Shown here: piece after piece, positions 38,624 through 56,200 of the stretch
How positions within the stretch are numbered: the stretch's first letter is position 1
Layout of the letters: each line of letters starts with the position of its first letter
Assembly (NCBI GenBank): GCA_037389465.1
Contig: JAZARR010000213.1
Location: 5,500,501-5,564,500, forward strand
Length of the DNA: 64,000 bases
Origin: Baylisascaris procyonis
Lineage: Eukaryota > Nematoda > Chromadorea > Rhabditida > Ascarididae
Direction: 5' to 3'
Notes under the pieces: model-generated
The model's input: only the letters and a program-made list of their open reading frames with translations
What the model was told of the DNA's origin: nothing
The model's database searches: none
Translations under genes and position numbers: made by a program

Positions 38624-41600
38624 CAAAATTTAAAAAGTTTCTCAACATTGAGGAATTTGTGTTTGATTTTTGTTTTTTTCGTTCCGATTTAAAATGGTTA
38701 ATGTCGTCCATTGATTCTACACGTCACTGATTATAATGATGCGCCTTGGCATGAACTAGTTTTATTCGCATGCTTGTGGCTGAATTTTTCGTTTGCTGAA
38801 CTCTTACTCTTTTCGATGAATTTAATTACTTTCGAGAGCATGTTGATTAATATTTTTGCATTGGTGATTGGTGTTTTGGGGGATTTTACGATTATTAGTA
38901 TTAATTTTGGTTGTTAGATGAATCGGTGGATTAAATAAGCGAAAGAAGGGTTGAGGTTTATTTGTAGCAGTTGAGAAAGAATTTTTTAAAGTATATTGTG
39001 CATTTCTTTCATGTCAAAACTTAGAATGCCCCATCTGTTTAAGCAAAATACGAAGGTATATTGGAAATTGATTGCCTTGAAGTATTAAAAACTTGATGGC
39101 GATTTTGAATGTTTTCGTAGTTGATAGTATGTTCGAAATTTTGCATCGTCGGGTATTATTATAAAAAAAAAAAGTATTGCGTAGAAACCGTCTTCGTTTG
39201 ATCCGTCATTGATTTGTTATTCACCTCTCCGTGGGCATTACGGAATATATCTTGCTGCATTGATGTAAATTTCTTCACCGCTTTTTCTATTCTTCTTCCT
39301 CTTTTGCTATCAATTTAAGCATTATTTCTCATGATTTCTCTCTAGTACAATTTGCGAACGATATAATTCCAACTGTGATTCAATTTGATTCTATATGATT
39401 GCACTTATGTCTTGCTATTGGAGAAATTTATTTGCACACATATATTTATATAAATGAATATTTAAAATGAATAGGAATAGAAATGCCAATTTTTATTTAT
39501 AAAAGCGGAGTTTTTATCATTTACCCAGTCGATGGGAAGAGTGACTCAAAATTGATCGAATGCAGCTGTTACATCAGCGCAGGGATGCTTGCATACAAAG
39601 ATTTGATAAATTAAAGTGCTCAGCAAATGATTATTTGCGCATAAAAGAGCAGTTAGCGATATCTTTCTTTTATAGATGTTTATTGGAAAATCTTGTGAAG
39701 CAGTTATCATTTAATCTGTGGATATGGAGGGAGGCGAAATATATTTGTCAATTGTTCGCGTGGATCTTTCATTATCATAACAAAAGGTAGAAAAATATTC
39801 AGAAATAATTATTTTAGTGTTTCTTTGATAATTTCGGAAATTTAATTCCTTATATTTCATTTCACTATTTTATGAGTCAGCAGCGTTTTTAATTTTCAGA
39901 TTTACAATTATGAACACTTTTTATGGACTGCAGGAATGGAGGAGAGGAGGGGTAGTCTAATCGAAAAGGTGGACTAAGAACTCGGAAATAGGATTTGAAG
40001 AGCGGGTGTCATGACGAATGTTATCGTCTTGTACTTTTTTTTTCTCTTTTATTGCTTGGATGCTTTATGCTCTGTGAAGTGTTACATCGGGAAATGTTCT
40101 TTCTGGCTGCTCATTACTGCTTTCTATGTTTGTGCTGATGGGGATTTCATAAAGTTAAATTGTTTTATTAAACATTGAAAGTTCTTTTTTTTTATATGTG
40201 TGTGGCAGTCTTGTTAACACTTCGCTTTTATTTAAAATGCATGCTGTAGTTGCAGTTATCGTTTCTCACGCTGCATGTATATATAGAACATTCAATTTTG
40301 AGTACAGTTCCAATACTGTAAAATGGTACATAAGGAACTTCCTAAGTTTTAGTTTTACCGCGCTTGAAACAACAAAATGGGCAAGGTGTGGTTTGTTGTG
40401 ATCTGTGATAGATGCTACATAATAGGTTTTAATTACCTGTTGCTTTTTTGCAAGAACATTAATTTCTAATATTGCTGCCATCAATTGACTGCAGTAGCAT
40501 AACGCAGTGCTTCTTTCCAAATGACCGGTCGATAAACAACCATTTCATGGTGGATCTATCAGCGAATTTCGTTCGCATCTTTTTCCTCAGTTTTATCATC
40601 GAAGTTATTTGAGGTCTAAGGGTATATATGCAGATACGAATGCATTAATGGCTTCATCCATGATCGTATAAATGCCCCTTATTCCTTTGATTGTTTTTGC
40701 GTTATTGAAGCTCCCATTCTAGATTTGTCTTTTATTTGCCTCTGTTGCCTCAGTTGTTCGTTCTAGCATTGTTTGATTCGTGTTTCATCAGAGCTGACAT
40801 TAAAAGGAATGCTTTGGGACGTTATCAGAATTTAGGAACAAAGCGAAACACAAGGCAAATGTTTTGGATTGAATAAATGGAATTTACATTACCACTCAAT
40901 TGACCTTACGTGGCCTCTCCTCGCATGTTTCTACCCCGTCCCTGTAACTAGGAAGAGTGAGCTACAGGTTTCGAAATTTTCAGAAATTGGGTCACACTTT
41001 GAAGATAAGGAAGAAAGAATTGAAAATTTTAGGTGAACTCATTCGGCAACGCAGAATTTTTGGCAAATTCGACGCCTTTTCCAGTTAAATTGGAGATCAT
41101 TGGAGCTCTTTATTTAAGAGCCATTCAGATTTCTCATTCTTGGCTTGCCATCACTGGAATTTTAGTTTGCTGTATGACAATGTAGGAGGAGATGACTAAT
41201 GAGAGAGGAGTTAGCAGGAGGTTACGGGGTTTTGTCGTCAAGTTTATCGCGCCAACCGGTTGCACTAATTGTTGGCAAGTATTAAGATACGTTCAGTAGC
41301 GCTTGATGAGGTCATTGGCTTGGTTGGTTGTGTAGAGGTGTTATCAAGGTTGGTAAATAATGTTGACAGATGAAGCTGATCCACAGACTACTTGCCAGAT
41401 TTTTGTTCATGATTTTACAACATTTTCAGATCTTTAGTAATCTCCAGTACTCGTCTGAATAAATCTACTATTTGAGTTGATGGGGTTCGAATTATTTCAC
41501 TGGAAATTTATTTAGACTACGATCATTTTCAATATTGAGGAGAACCGTTTGAAGTATTTCTGATGATATTAGAGTTATTTACGGCGATATCCACAAGGTG

Positions 41601-41923
41601 TTTGTTTTGATCTGTTCGTTTACTTGATCTTGTCAACACTTGCGTTTCACTGACGTAAACAGGATGCTGGAAGTGGACGGATCTGGATTATTTTTTCGTC
41701 GAATGCTGTCCGGAACAATAAAAAACCTGAAGCTTCATTACGTCAACAGGCTGTTAATCATAAAACTCGAATTGGCAACAATGTTTGATTCAGCCGATGT
41801 GGATGTTGCACGAATAGCTACACCTTCAAATGATAGATGTTGATTGTAACCTGCGAAAGCGGGGTGATCGAAGTGATAGTGATTGATCTGAGATCCCTTC
41901 AACGCTTTCCACTTCTTTCGTAG

Positions 41924-42029
41924 AAACGTTTGTTTGAACGGCAGCTAGGAAGGCACTTTTTTGATAGAAAAGCTCGTGGCGGTATGATCCTGTTCCCCTC
42001 AGATTTTATTCGATTTCCTTTCACAACAG
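41924..42029 (+). CDS. Isolated exon-like segment, gene unknown
   Basis: A 106-nt segment is bounded by a strong acceptor (TTCTTTCGTAG) and a strong donor (ACAACAG then GTAAGC). Only one frame is open through it, including RLFERQLGRHFFDRKARGG and ending FPFTT. The phase is 0 in and 1 out. A further open frame follows an acceptor at about 41.66 kb and could be an earlier exon. I could not extend it into a gene, and the opposite strand is also open, so it may be a decoy. FFDR recalls potassium-channel T1/BTB domains, but the residues that follow do not fit. Confidence 0.3.
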
Positions 42030-43276
42030 GTAAGCTTTGCACTCAGATTCCTTCATTATGCTTTTTACCTGTAGTTGTGGTTTGTTGCTCGTCCTCGAAA
42101 GCCAAAAAAATGTTGCAATATTTTGTCGCCTCTTCTGAGATGATGTTTTTCAATCGCAAACAATGATGAACGTTTTGCAGACCCAGTAATCGAGATCGGT
42201 CCAATCAAGCCGAGGAAAATCGAAACAGAAGAGGGATCGTGTTGGTGTTAAGTGGACAGACGCATCCTGATAGCTGCTACTGGCTTCCTTAATCTTTCGC
42301 AGCCGCTTCTTTATATGATCAAATGAATACACCATTATTTTGCTTAAAAGCCCCTCGTCTACGCAGTATCCATTGTTAGCTTGAGCTCATCTCGAGAACA
42401 TCTTTTTGATTCCCTCTGATGAGCTTTTCCTTTATGCTTTGAACTTGATGATCTTGAGAAACGCCTCATTAGCAGAGAACACAATACAACAACATATCCT
42501 TACTATGGCGAGGAAATTTTCAGATAGAGTTGCATAGAAACGTTATAACGATATTTCATTTCTATAGAAGTGAAGTTTTCATGAATCTATTTTAGATTAT
42601 TGGAAAAATTGCTCAAATCCAGCATTAGTCAATAGTCATGTTTGCGTTATTTCGATTGTGCCTCTCATTAGCTATGCACTGGAATATTTGATTTTCATTT
42701 AGATGGAATTTACAAAATAATTTGGCACATATTTGGGGTTAATTTCGTTCAACGAGAGTGGTTTTCGTTTTGGTTATGTTTTTTATTCAAAAATTACTCA
42801 TTATTAAAATTGGCTTTCTCTTGCCGTCTATCGTTTTTGAAGTTCTCTGTTTTCCATAATCAATACATCGCTGAACATTTTGTGATATGAATCTTCCAGC
42901 TTCCGAATACAGATTGCTCATAGTGATTAATAATATGACGTTCATTTTTTGCTAAGGGTTATAATTTGCTTCTCAAATTTCTCATATACCAACTTTTCTG
43001 AACATAAAAAGTTTAAAAATGTTTTCATGAATAAAGAAATGAAAAAATTTGCATAATTTTGCTAAGAAAACTTTCACTATCGCAATTTTAGGAAACTTTT
43101 TTTTGCATTCTTTTTATGGATATTCTATGTCAGCAACATCCATTTTGATCTAGACAACTGAAGTGTTCCAAAGTTCTGTGAAGACTACCTGAAGTTGGCG
43201 GACTCCAAATTTTTGCTTTCTGAAGGCTTCGTTAAGTTGATTTTACCCATTTCGATTATGAATTTGCCCATTATGA

Positions 43277-43737
43277 GTGCTCTTATTTTCTTTCACGCAT
43301 GTTCACAATTTCCTTTACTTTCGCTTTGAAGCGGCTTGTGAAGTGAATCTGATTAGTCCACAACAACTCTGCAATGGTGGTAGCCAACATATTGCGGTCT
43401 CATACTTGGGTTCGCGACCTAAGTCGAACATCTTTGCTCTTGCAATCAAACGATGGTATCTTAATTGTGGCGTTTCGATAATTTCTACCAGTTTACTTCG
43501 TTATGTTCATTAATTTATTGGTTTTTATCTGCAATCGCATCATCACGTCTCTTGGTCACGTTCTTCCATCAGATGAAGTTCCCGACCGACGTAATTGTCC
43601 GTCTTGCTTTGGTCGTTCGTTGCTCGCTTCATTGTTTTGTCAATAAACACAAACATTTGTTTATTGGTGCAACATATATAGTAAGCCACTTCCACCCAGC
43701 TGAGAAATGTGCACGACGAAAGTGCATATTGGATTGA
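43277..43737. other. Island with open frames on both strands
   Basis: The plus strand has frames of 78 and 90 codons. The minus strand has an ATG-less frame of about 60 codons (near 43323-43505) with natural-looking composition, including ETPQLRYHRLIARAKMFD and a CWLPPLQSCCG stretch. Splice signals exist on both strands (plus acceptor CCATCAG near 43574, donor GTAAGC near 43681) but no consistent model joins them. Coding potential is possible, strand unknown. Confidence 0.25.
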
Positions 43738-45362
43738 CGGTATTTCGCAATATCGAGGCAGACTATGATGGCAGCGCCGAGCGGCCGAATGCGAATCGAT
43801 GCAATGTGTGCACGATCTTTGGCCCCTTTTCGATGACTTCCAGCTTCCGGGGAGTTTCCAGATTAGGGATCTAACATTCGCTTGGTTAAGGTTCGAATTA
43901 TCGGAAACGGCTGAGGAGTGGAGTTATGCCGTAGGATTTGATAAACGCAGAAGCAAAATGTAAAAGCCGTTTGCAGAAAAAAAAAATTAGATCTACAAAT
44001 TTTCGTAGGTGTATTGCAGCCGTTAGAAACCAACTGATTCGAATTGAATAACGGTCTCAACGTCCTCTATTTTGAATGGTACATCAGCTCGGAGTTATGT
44101 GCGCACATCAAGTTGGAGGGTTTTTGAATGCATTAACCAGAGAGTATGGGAACATGAGACCGGAAGTGTTTTATATCTCTGTTATCATACCAGAAGTTAA
44201 AGATTATCATATTGCAAATCTTCGATGAATTTCTTTTCGCTATTCGTGTTCTCAGGGCGACATTAGAGTGAACTGCATAACTGACTCATTACAATAATTT
44301 CAGTTGCTCTCGCTGTTATTCAAGAATAATAAATTCAAAACTCTGTAAACTTCTTCTATCCTGAAATTTATATGCTTGCGTTGCAATCCATTTATTTTGA
44401 AAGGAAGAGAAAGAGCGAGCTTAGAAAGAGTTTAATCAATTCATTTTATGCAACGCTGATAGAAATTCTACGACGAAAATTTCACTCACTGAAAATTCCT
44501 CTCTTTACTACTCTTTAATCAAAAGGGCATATTCTAAGCGCTAAGTTTTAGCCAAAAAAATTTGTTCGCAGCACAAAGGACAATAATGGCGTGAAATGCA
44601 CTATTGAAGATTTCCGCAATTTGTTATTTGTTTCTCGAATCACAAAGATGAGTTGAGTGGAAATGCAATTTGCCATCAATTATTATCATTTACTATCAGT
44701 TGTTATTATTTATGAAGATATTGCCAACTATTTGCGCCGTTTTTTCAAAGTCGACAATTCAGTGCGGGCTAATCGCATAATCCACGGAATAGCTCATCTA
44801 TCGTGCATTAACTTTTTGAACTGATTTTATTATGTGTTTCAGTTTTGATGTTTGTTTAATAAATCCACGAACTCCAATGTTGTGTTGCTCAAGAAGTACG
44901 CAGAAGTTATGCAGAAACTGATAGTGAAATGAATATTTTAGGTGCGACTATGTTTGAAGTGTGGGTTTCGCTTATCTTTTTTGCTGGCTGCAGTCATCCT
45001 GAATTATGAATTGAAAATTCTCTGTAGACATGCGTATACTGCGAACGCATTTGCCGCACGGACAGGCCAACATCTCACTACAGTCAACCTTCTCTTACTC
45101 AATTACAAAGAGATATAAAGATATGAAAACACAGTTTGTTGAGTTTGTATTCGATATTCCTCATATTCACTTCTCTTTGCACAACTTTCAGTTGATATAT
45201 GAAAGAAATTTGATTAAAAAAAAGGAAATACGATATCAAAAATTTATTTAAAAATTTCGATTTTTATCTTTCAAATTCGATAGTCATTGAATAGTCAAAT
45301 GTGAATGCAAAAATTTTAGTATAAGAATAAAAGCCTTAATGCACGATATTGTTATTATTTTA

Positions 45363-45365
45363 TAG
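45363..45365 (+). promoter_or_regulatory. Probable SL trans-splice acceptor
   Basis: TTATTTTATAG ends at 45365, 27 nt before the ATG at 45393, and no other upstream exon is evident. This is the expected spacing for leader addition on a nematode gene start. Confidence 0.5.
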
Positions 45366-45380
45366 GAAGAGCTATTGTGA

Positions 45381-50638
<5,258 letters not shown>

Positions 50639-50954
50639 AGATGAAGTGCGATCATTTTTAAAGTTTACCTCTCTTGCATATCGTTTCGTCGAGCAAATAG
50701 CACAAATGATAATAAACGTTATTTTTCTACTTCTCCACAATTTGCAACGTTCCTTTATGCACCATCGAGCATCAAACACTATCCTTCCCTAAATATGCGA
50801 ATTCAATTGCGCAACAACGTTGAAATCTTTCTGCAATGGGTGCTTGTGCATGCTGCAGTAGATGGATGGATGGGTGCTATCCTCTCGTTTAAAATCTTTG
50901 ATAGGCATTCAACCGGTTGAGTGGTTGACGTATCGACTTCTTGCTAGATAAATT

Positions 50955-51227
50955 TCATAAAAATTTGCTCAACATTGGAGTGTCTGGAGATCTGTTTGCG
51001 TCAGTCCCGTCGTTACTTTGACCAGCTTTAGGACTGTGTTTTGGTAATGTGCGTGATGCAACCACTCCGGAGTTAAATTCATCCCTAAGTTCATTCCCAT
51101 ATCTGATCCGAGTCTTCCTGATTACCAGGAGCATGCTAGAGTGGAATTGACACGACGTACACAGACAACCGATTTCGTGAGTGATCAACAAATAATAAAT
51201 GAGCAAAACAATGCGTTCAAGTTTCAA
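50955..51227 (-). CDS. Candidate single-exon protein with N-terminal signal or anchor
   Basis: The ATG at 51227 opens a 90-residue frame. It starts MKLERIVLLIYYLLITHEIG, a likely signal peptide or anchor, followed by CLCTSCQFHSS and then a polar part with RIRYGNELRDEF and a Ser/Pro/Asn-rich end. The polar half has a natural composition. It may instead be a terminal exon from about 51129, after the acceptor GGTAATCAG. It lies between two plus-strand genes. No family recognised. An overlapping plus-strand frame (51141-51362) is a competing reading. Confidence 0.35.
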   Translation of the reverse strand: MKLERIVLLIYYLLITHEIGCLCTSCQFHSSMLLVIRKTRIRYGNELRDEFNSGVVASRTLPKHSPKAGQSNDGTDANRSPDTPMLSKFL

Positions 51228-51362
51228 TTAATCGGACAGTCATGCAAATGTGCAGAAGATCGTTTTTCAGTGAATGAAGGTGTAAAACGAAAAATGGACC
51301 AACGTGAAATTCACGCAAACTTTTTTAATCCAAAAATATTTACGACAGTTCTCCTAAGATGA

Positions 51363-53210
51363 AGAATTCAGGCAGTACATGAAATAAGAGTGTGCATTAT
51401 ATCCGCCAAAGTTCATAAGGCTTCTTTCATTTCAAAGTTGCAATTATCGGACAGATAGAGAGATCAACAATCACACATATGCATAGACATGAAATTGCCG
51501 ATAATGCGACCGGCAAATGCAAATTAACGAAAACGCATGAAAATAGTTCATAATTTAGCATGTTGCATTGCGCTAAAGTCCGGCTGAAATCATATAAAAA
51601 TGCATTTTGTAATTTTCCATTGTTTTCAGCAGTTTTCGATTTCATTGAGATTGGTCATTGGCTTAGCTGCTGGGATTACGCCTGGTCGTCGCAAATATTG
51701 TATATTTGCGTGTTGTGTTGTATTCGTAAGAATTTATTGCATTGTTATATTGTACTGAGGTTGATGCTTTTGAACTAGGCAATATAAATTGTTCATTTAA
51801 GAAAGGGATGTCCATCCATCTCTGCATCTCCATTCAAAAAGAGTATCCGCTTAATCAGAATGGGAAATTCAATTTGAAAGAAAAGGGAACAACGTCTTTC
51901 GGATTTTGCGGAAATATCATCCACTGCATTGAGGGTTACGCAAACACAAGTGATCTAAAAGAAAAACAACCTCTAGAAAGTGGATAGCTATATATTAAAC
52001 GACAGAAAGTGCTAAAAACCTCTTCGCTAAGAAATAAACAGCAAATCGAGTACTACTGATTTGCACGTCTTGCTTGATCACCGCTCATGCAGTCATCCGA
52101 GTTAGGAACACCTTTATGCACCGTCTGACCCCTTTTGCACATTATGAAATCAAATCCGACACACCCTAGCTACCTGCTGACTAAAAAATTCATTTTGGGA
52201 CTAGGTATCCATATTGCTAAAATGAGGCGAATGGGCTGTGAGTTGAAATAAGCGGCCAAACAAACAGATAGGGCCTCAGCAACACTGACTTTTGCTGATC
52301 GGAAAGAGGCAACGGTGCAGGGGAAGAGCGAGGGATAACAGCAAAGCAAAGCTTAGAGACGAGTGTCATATTCACCTGACCCGAGGTGGGTGCGCTCCAA
52401 ATATGTGGTGAATTAAGGATGCACGGAAAGCAACGGGCAGTGCCGGATGAGAAGATTGTCGTTGGATTTCTAATTGTGACCAGATAATCAGCAAAAACGG
52501 TTGAAATAGCTTTGTAAATTGAACTGTTTCAGCGATATTTTAAGTCGCAGCAAATTTCAATTTCACTGTGATATCGGATAAATCTCATAGTCTAATGCTC
52601 AGAGTATAAACTTTTCTTGTAACATTCCACTTTGTAATCTAATGTACATTCGCCGATCTTGTATCGCCGCGATATGTTTGACTGATCGTGTCCAAGTCAT
52701 CTGCATTCGATACCTTGTCTTTTCCGTGTTCGGGTCATGCGCGCATCACATTTTATCTTACTTTCTGCCCCCAGGTCACGTGTATATGACACCTTATCGC
52801 ACTTTCTGTTTTCAGGTCATTCACATATCATGTAGATATGCCATCCTACGTTTTTTTACTTAATCTACTATAACCCTCCAGTTTGTTGAAATGCAATGTG
52901 GTCTACTAATACATTTCTTCCTACTATGAAAAAATGTTTCAAAACATTTTTCCGCAATAGACTTATCAACTGTTGCAGCCTTTGAGCGCAATTCTTTTTC
53001 TACGGATCCAATGGATTATCAAGAAATGAAAGCAGTGCATTCTTCTAGAAGCTGAGGCGGGAGTTGATTTCTTGAGATTTCTTGAGCATGGCAGCATTTC
53101 GGTCAGCCACCCGACAACGCATCCTTCAGTTTTTTGTTTTCAGGTCTTGATATTCTACAAAACTCATGTAGTTACGATCTGAACTAAAATATGACTGTAT
53201 ATAGGAAACA
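51363..53210. other. No confident gene
   Basis: Apart from the degenerate tandem repeat at 52.68-52.85 kb, only short AT-rich frames are seen (up to 81 codons), with no start context or domain. Confidence 0.45.
52681..52850. repeat. Degenerate tandem repeat, about four units of 41 bp
   Basis: Units begin near 52681, 52717, 52761 and 52802. The last three share CTTTTCC/CTTTCTG, a short pyrimidine stretch, then (C/A)(A/G)GGTCA followed by an AT-rich half ending ATCNTA-like. An isolated similar core (TTTTCAGGTC) occurs again near 53.14 kb. Each unit resembles a splice acceptor followed by GGTCA. Confidence 0.6.
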
Positions 53211-53221
53211 AATTAGCTTCC

Positions 53222-56200
53222 ATGCAAGAACCAGTCACAAACCCATCCAGTACAGCTTCGACGTCCACTTTGAGTGAACATTCATCGCCAACAAGCACCA
53301 CTGCAAAGTCTATTTCGAGTAAGAGTAATTACGGTGCCATTGTCGTCAGTGAGAACGTTGCACCAAGATTGGCATGGAAACATGTGCACCTGCCTCCACG
53401 ACCTGGAACAGTTCGAGTAAACAACATGAGGAGAACACATAACGAGAGAGGTTACGTTTCATTAAATGCGCAGCACATATTCCGCTGTAAATGCAACATA
53501 GCTACCACAATTTAGTTTCAGCAGGAGTTTGATTTGGATCAAGCTTGGTCAGGTTGAATGAGTATCTTTTGCAGAATTAGGTCCGTGGCTCGTTTCTATA
53601 AATCAGCATGGTGACTGATAGCTGACCATGATGAAGCATCATCGGGAATAAGGGGCAGAACACGGACCCGATACACGCTAAATCAATAATGCAATTTTTC
53701 CCATCTCTTAGCCACTTGGTTCACCTCGCTGAGACATAATCCTCTCGAGTACTCTTCGCAACACAATCGTAGAGACTTATTAAACTGAACTATGCTAAGT
53801 CTTTTCATGTATTTTTAATGCAGTTCGACCTGTGAGGATTTTAAGGTCAACTAGATCTCCAAGAAGTAAATTTTATATCACTGTCATCAAAGGGCACCGC
53901 TAGAGCTCTCAATAGTCAATAAATCCTTTTTGTCAACGAATTTCTTATACTGGCCATCAATTACCTCAATATTTCACTTTCGTTCACTAGGGATTATCAA
54001 CAGGTGGCTTATCCCACTCTACTGAGCTAATAATAGCAGACTTCAGCAAATATTTCCGACAGCAAGTTTTGTATTTTTCAGGTGTAATATTTATCACCAA
54101 ACCAGTAAGATTTTGATTATTCCCAACGATTAATTTTCTTCTATATTAAAATTTATTTTGCACAATTAACTACAAAATACTGCAGTTTTCATCCGAAAAC
54201 GCTTCTTTATTGATAAGATAATTGATTATTCATGATCATAAAATTTAAGATTTTTCAATTATCTCTTTATCAAATCAGAGGCGATAATATGGTGCAAGAG
54301 AGTTAGTTCATTCATCTATGTGAATGGAATGCAAACATTTGATGCTGTGAGGTAATATAGCTCAAAGGATCCTCATCCTAAAACGAATGAACTAACAGCC
54401 TCGCTAGGAACTTCATATAGTTCCTCATTTAGCGTCTGTTCCCAATTTTCACACACATAACATACCGCTGATAACTATTTTATCATTTATCAGTGACCTT
54501 CGCTACTGCCGCGGGGCTAGGCTACATAATAAAACCTCACCTGGCTACTTGAACAGGTGAGGTTTTATTACGCCATTTGCATTATTTTGCTTGCAAAATG
54601 CAATCGGAAGAGAATAGATAAATTATTATTTTAATAATGGAAATAATACGTAAGGTAGACAAGGAAGACTGCTGTAGTATGTATCCTCTCACCTCTAGTC
54701 GATGAGAGAAAATTATTGGTTGTGTTGACATTATAAACGGGTAGAGAAGCACGCCAGGTCAACCGGCACGAAATGCGGCGTTTTTTACGGTTTTGCTTAC
54801 TTAGCGAACCAGTTTCATCGATTGTAAGTAAGTAAAAAATCGATCGACGCCTTTATTAATTGTCATACTTCAGCTGATTGTACACTGATGTAGATCTCCC
54901 ATGAATTCTTATTTTCTGTATTACTTGGAAGCTTCGTGTTTATGCCTGTTTATCTTCGCTGTGTCTCGAGAACCACTCAGACTGGAGCTGTGAAACTTGG
55001 TTGGTATAATGCAAACCGTAATGTGTCTTGCAAAGATACGGAAATTTGTAAAAAAAAAACGCATAGCCGTTACACAATGCTTGCTAATGTATATCGTAAA
55101 CAACGAGTAGGGTTGTAGATCTTTGACTGGGAACAGGTAGAAAAGCATTGCTAAAGGAGCTGGTGTGCTGACATGTGCTACTACCACATAACCATCACTG
55201 TTAATTGTTCGCGAATAATAAAACTACTAAACAATTCATTCCCATTATGTATGAAAGAAACAGCTAACGGTCACGAAAATGACTTTGACTGATCGTCATT
55301 GAATGATGATTTTGGCTGTTAAAATTCAACTCCGCAGCTTTCCCGGCCGATGATTTGAGACCGTCGAATGATTAGGCAGAAACATAAATACATTTTAAAA
55401 AATGTTTTTGCGAAAAATTACAGAAAACGCATAAAGTGGCGAAAAAAGACGCAATATTGAACATTACAAATGCAGTTCATAGTTATCTGATCATAAGCAA
55501 GCTTATTTCAGAAGTTCGAACGGAGTTTATCGCAACCGATACAATTTGAACAGGTTGATTCTGAACAGAGTTGTGAGTGACGCGTTCTTTAAGTGTTCAT
55601 AAAAAATGCATTGATTGTTGGCTGCTCGAATGATCACTAAATAAAAATGCAATTTTCTGAGGTAATTATTTGGGAAAGATTTGAAACTTATCATTTAAAG
55701 GTGCTGAATCCTTTTTGAAAAATATTTTTATAGGATTTTTCACATAGATATGCATAGTAGCAAATCTTTTCGAAAGCAATCGATGAGCAACGAATCGAGT
55801 AATGCGCTTAGCTTACTCATTTATTCAGTGATCGCGTCATTGATGATGAGCTCGCTTTTCGAAATGAAAAAAAAAGACTCAGCAAATCGGCTTTGCAATG
55901 TTCCCATAAACCTCGCAAATGTAACAAATCTGATTCCTGCCTATAATAATCTCCCTATCCTTTCGGTCGATAATATACAAGCATTACGGATGGAATCTAT
56001 TCACATGAGAGCTATAACGTAGAGTACACGAAGTGCTTTCAACAACATTGTTTTTGTGAGCGCTTCATAGAGCTGCCTCTCGAACTATTGAAGTATGCAA
56101 ACTCTGTCAAGCCGATAGTCTAAAAAGTTAAAACATCTGCCCAGTTTCTGAGTATCTTGCTACCACTAAAACGAATTATGGTTAAACTTGATTTGCTTAT

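Larger units (their letters stand above)
38624..45364. other. Long stretch with no confident gene
   Basis: About 6.7 kb of AT-rich DNA between Rab6 and the next plus-strand gene. Two spots deserve notice and are listed separately: an exon-like segment at 41924-42029 and a GC-elevated island at 43.28-43.74 kb with open frames on both strands. Otherwise only chance-length ORFs are present. I see no RNA gene. Confidence 0.45.
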
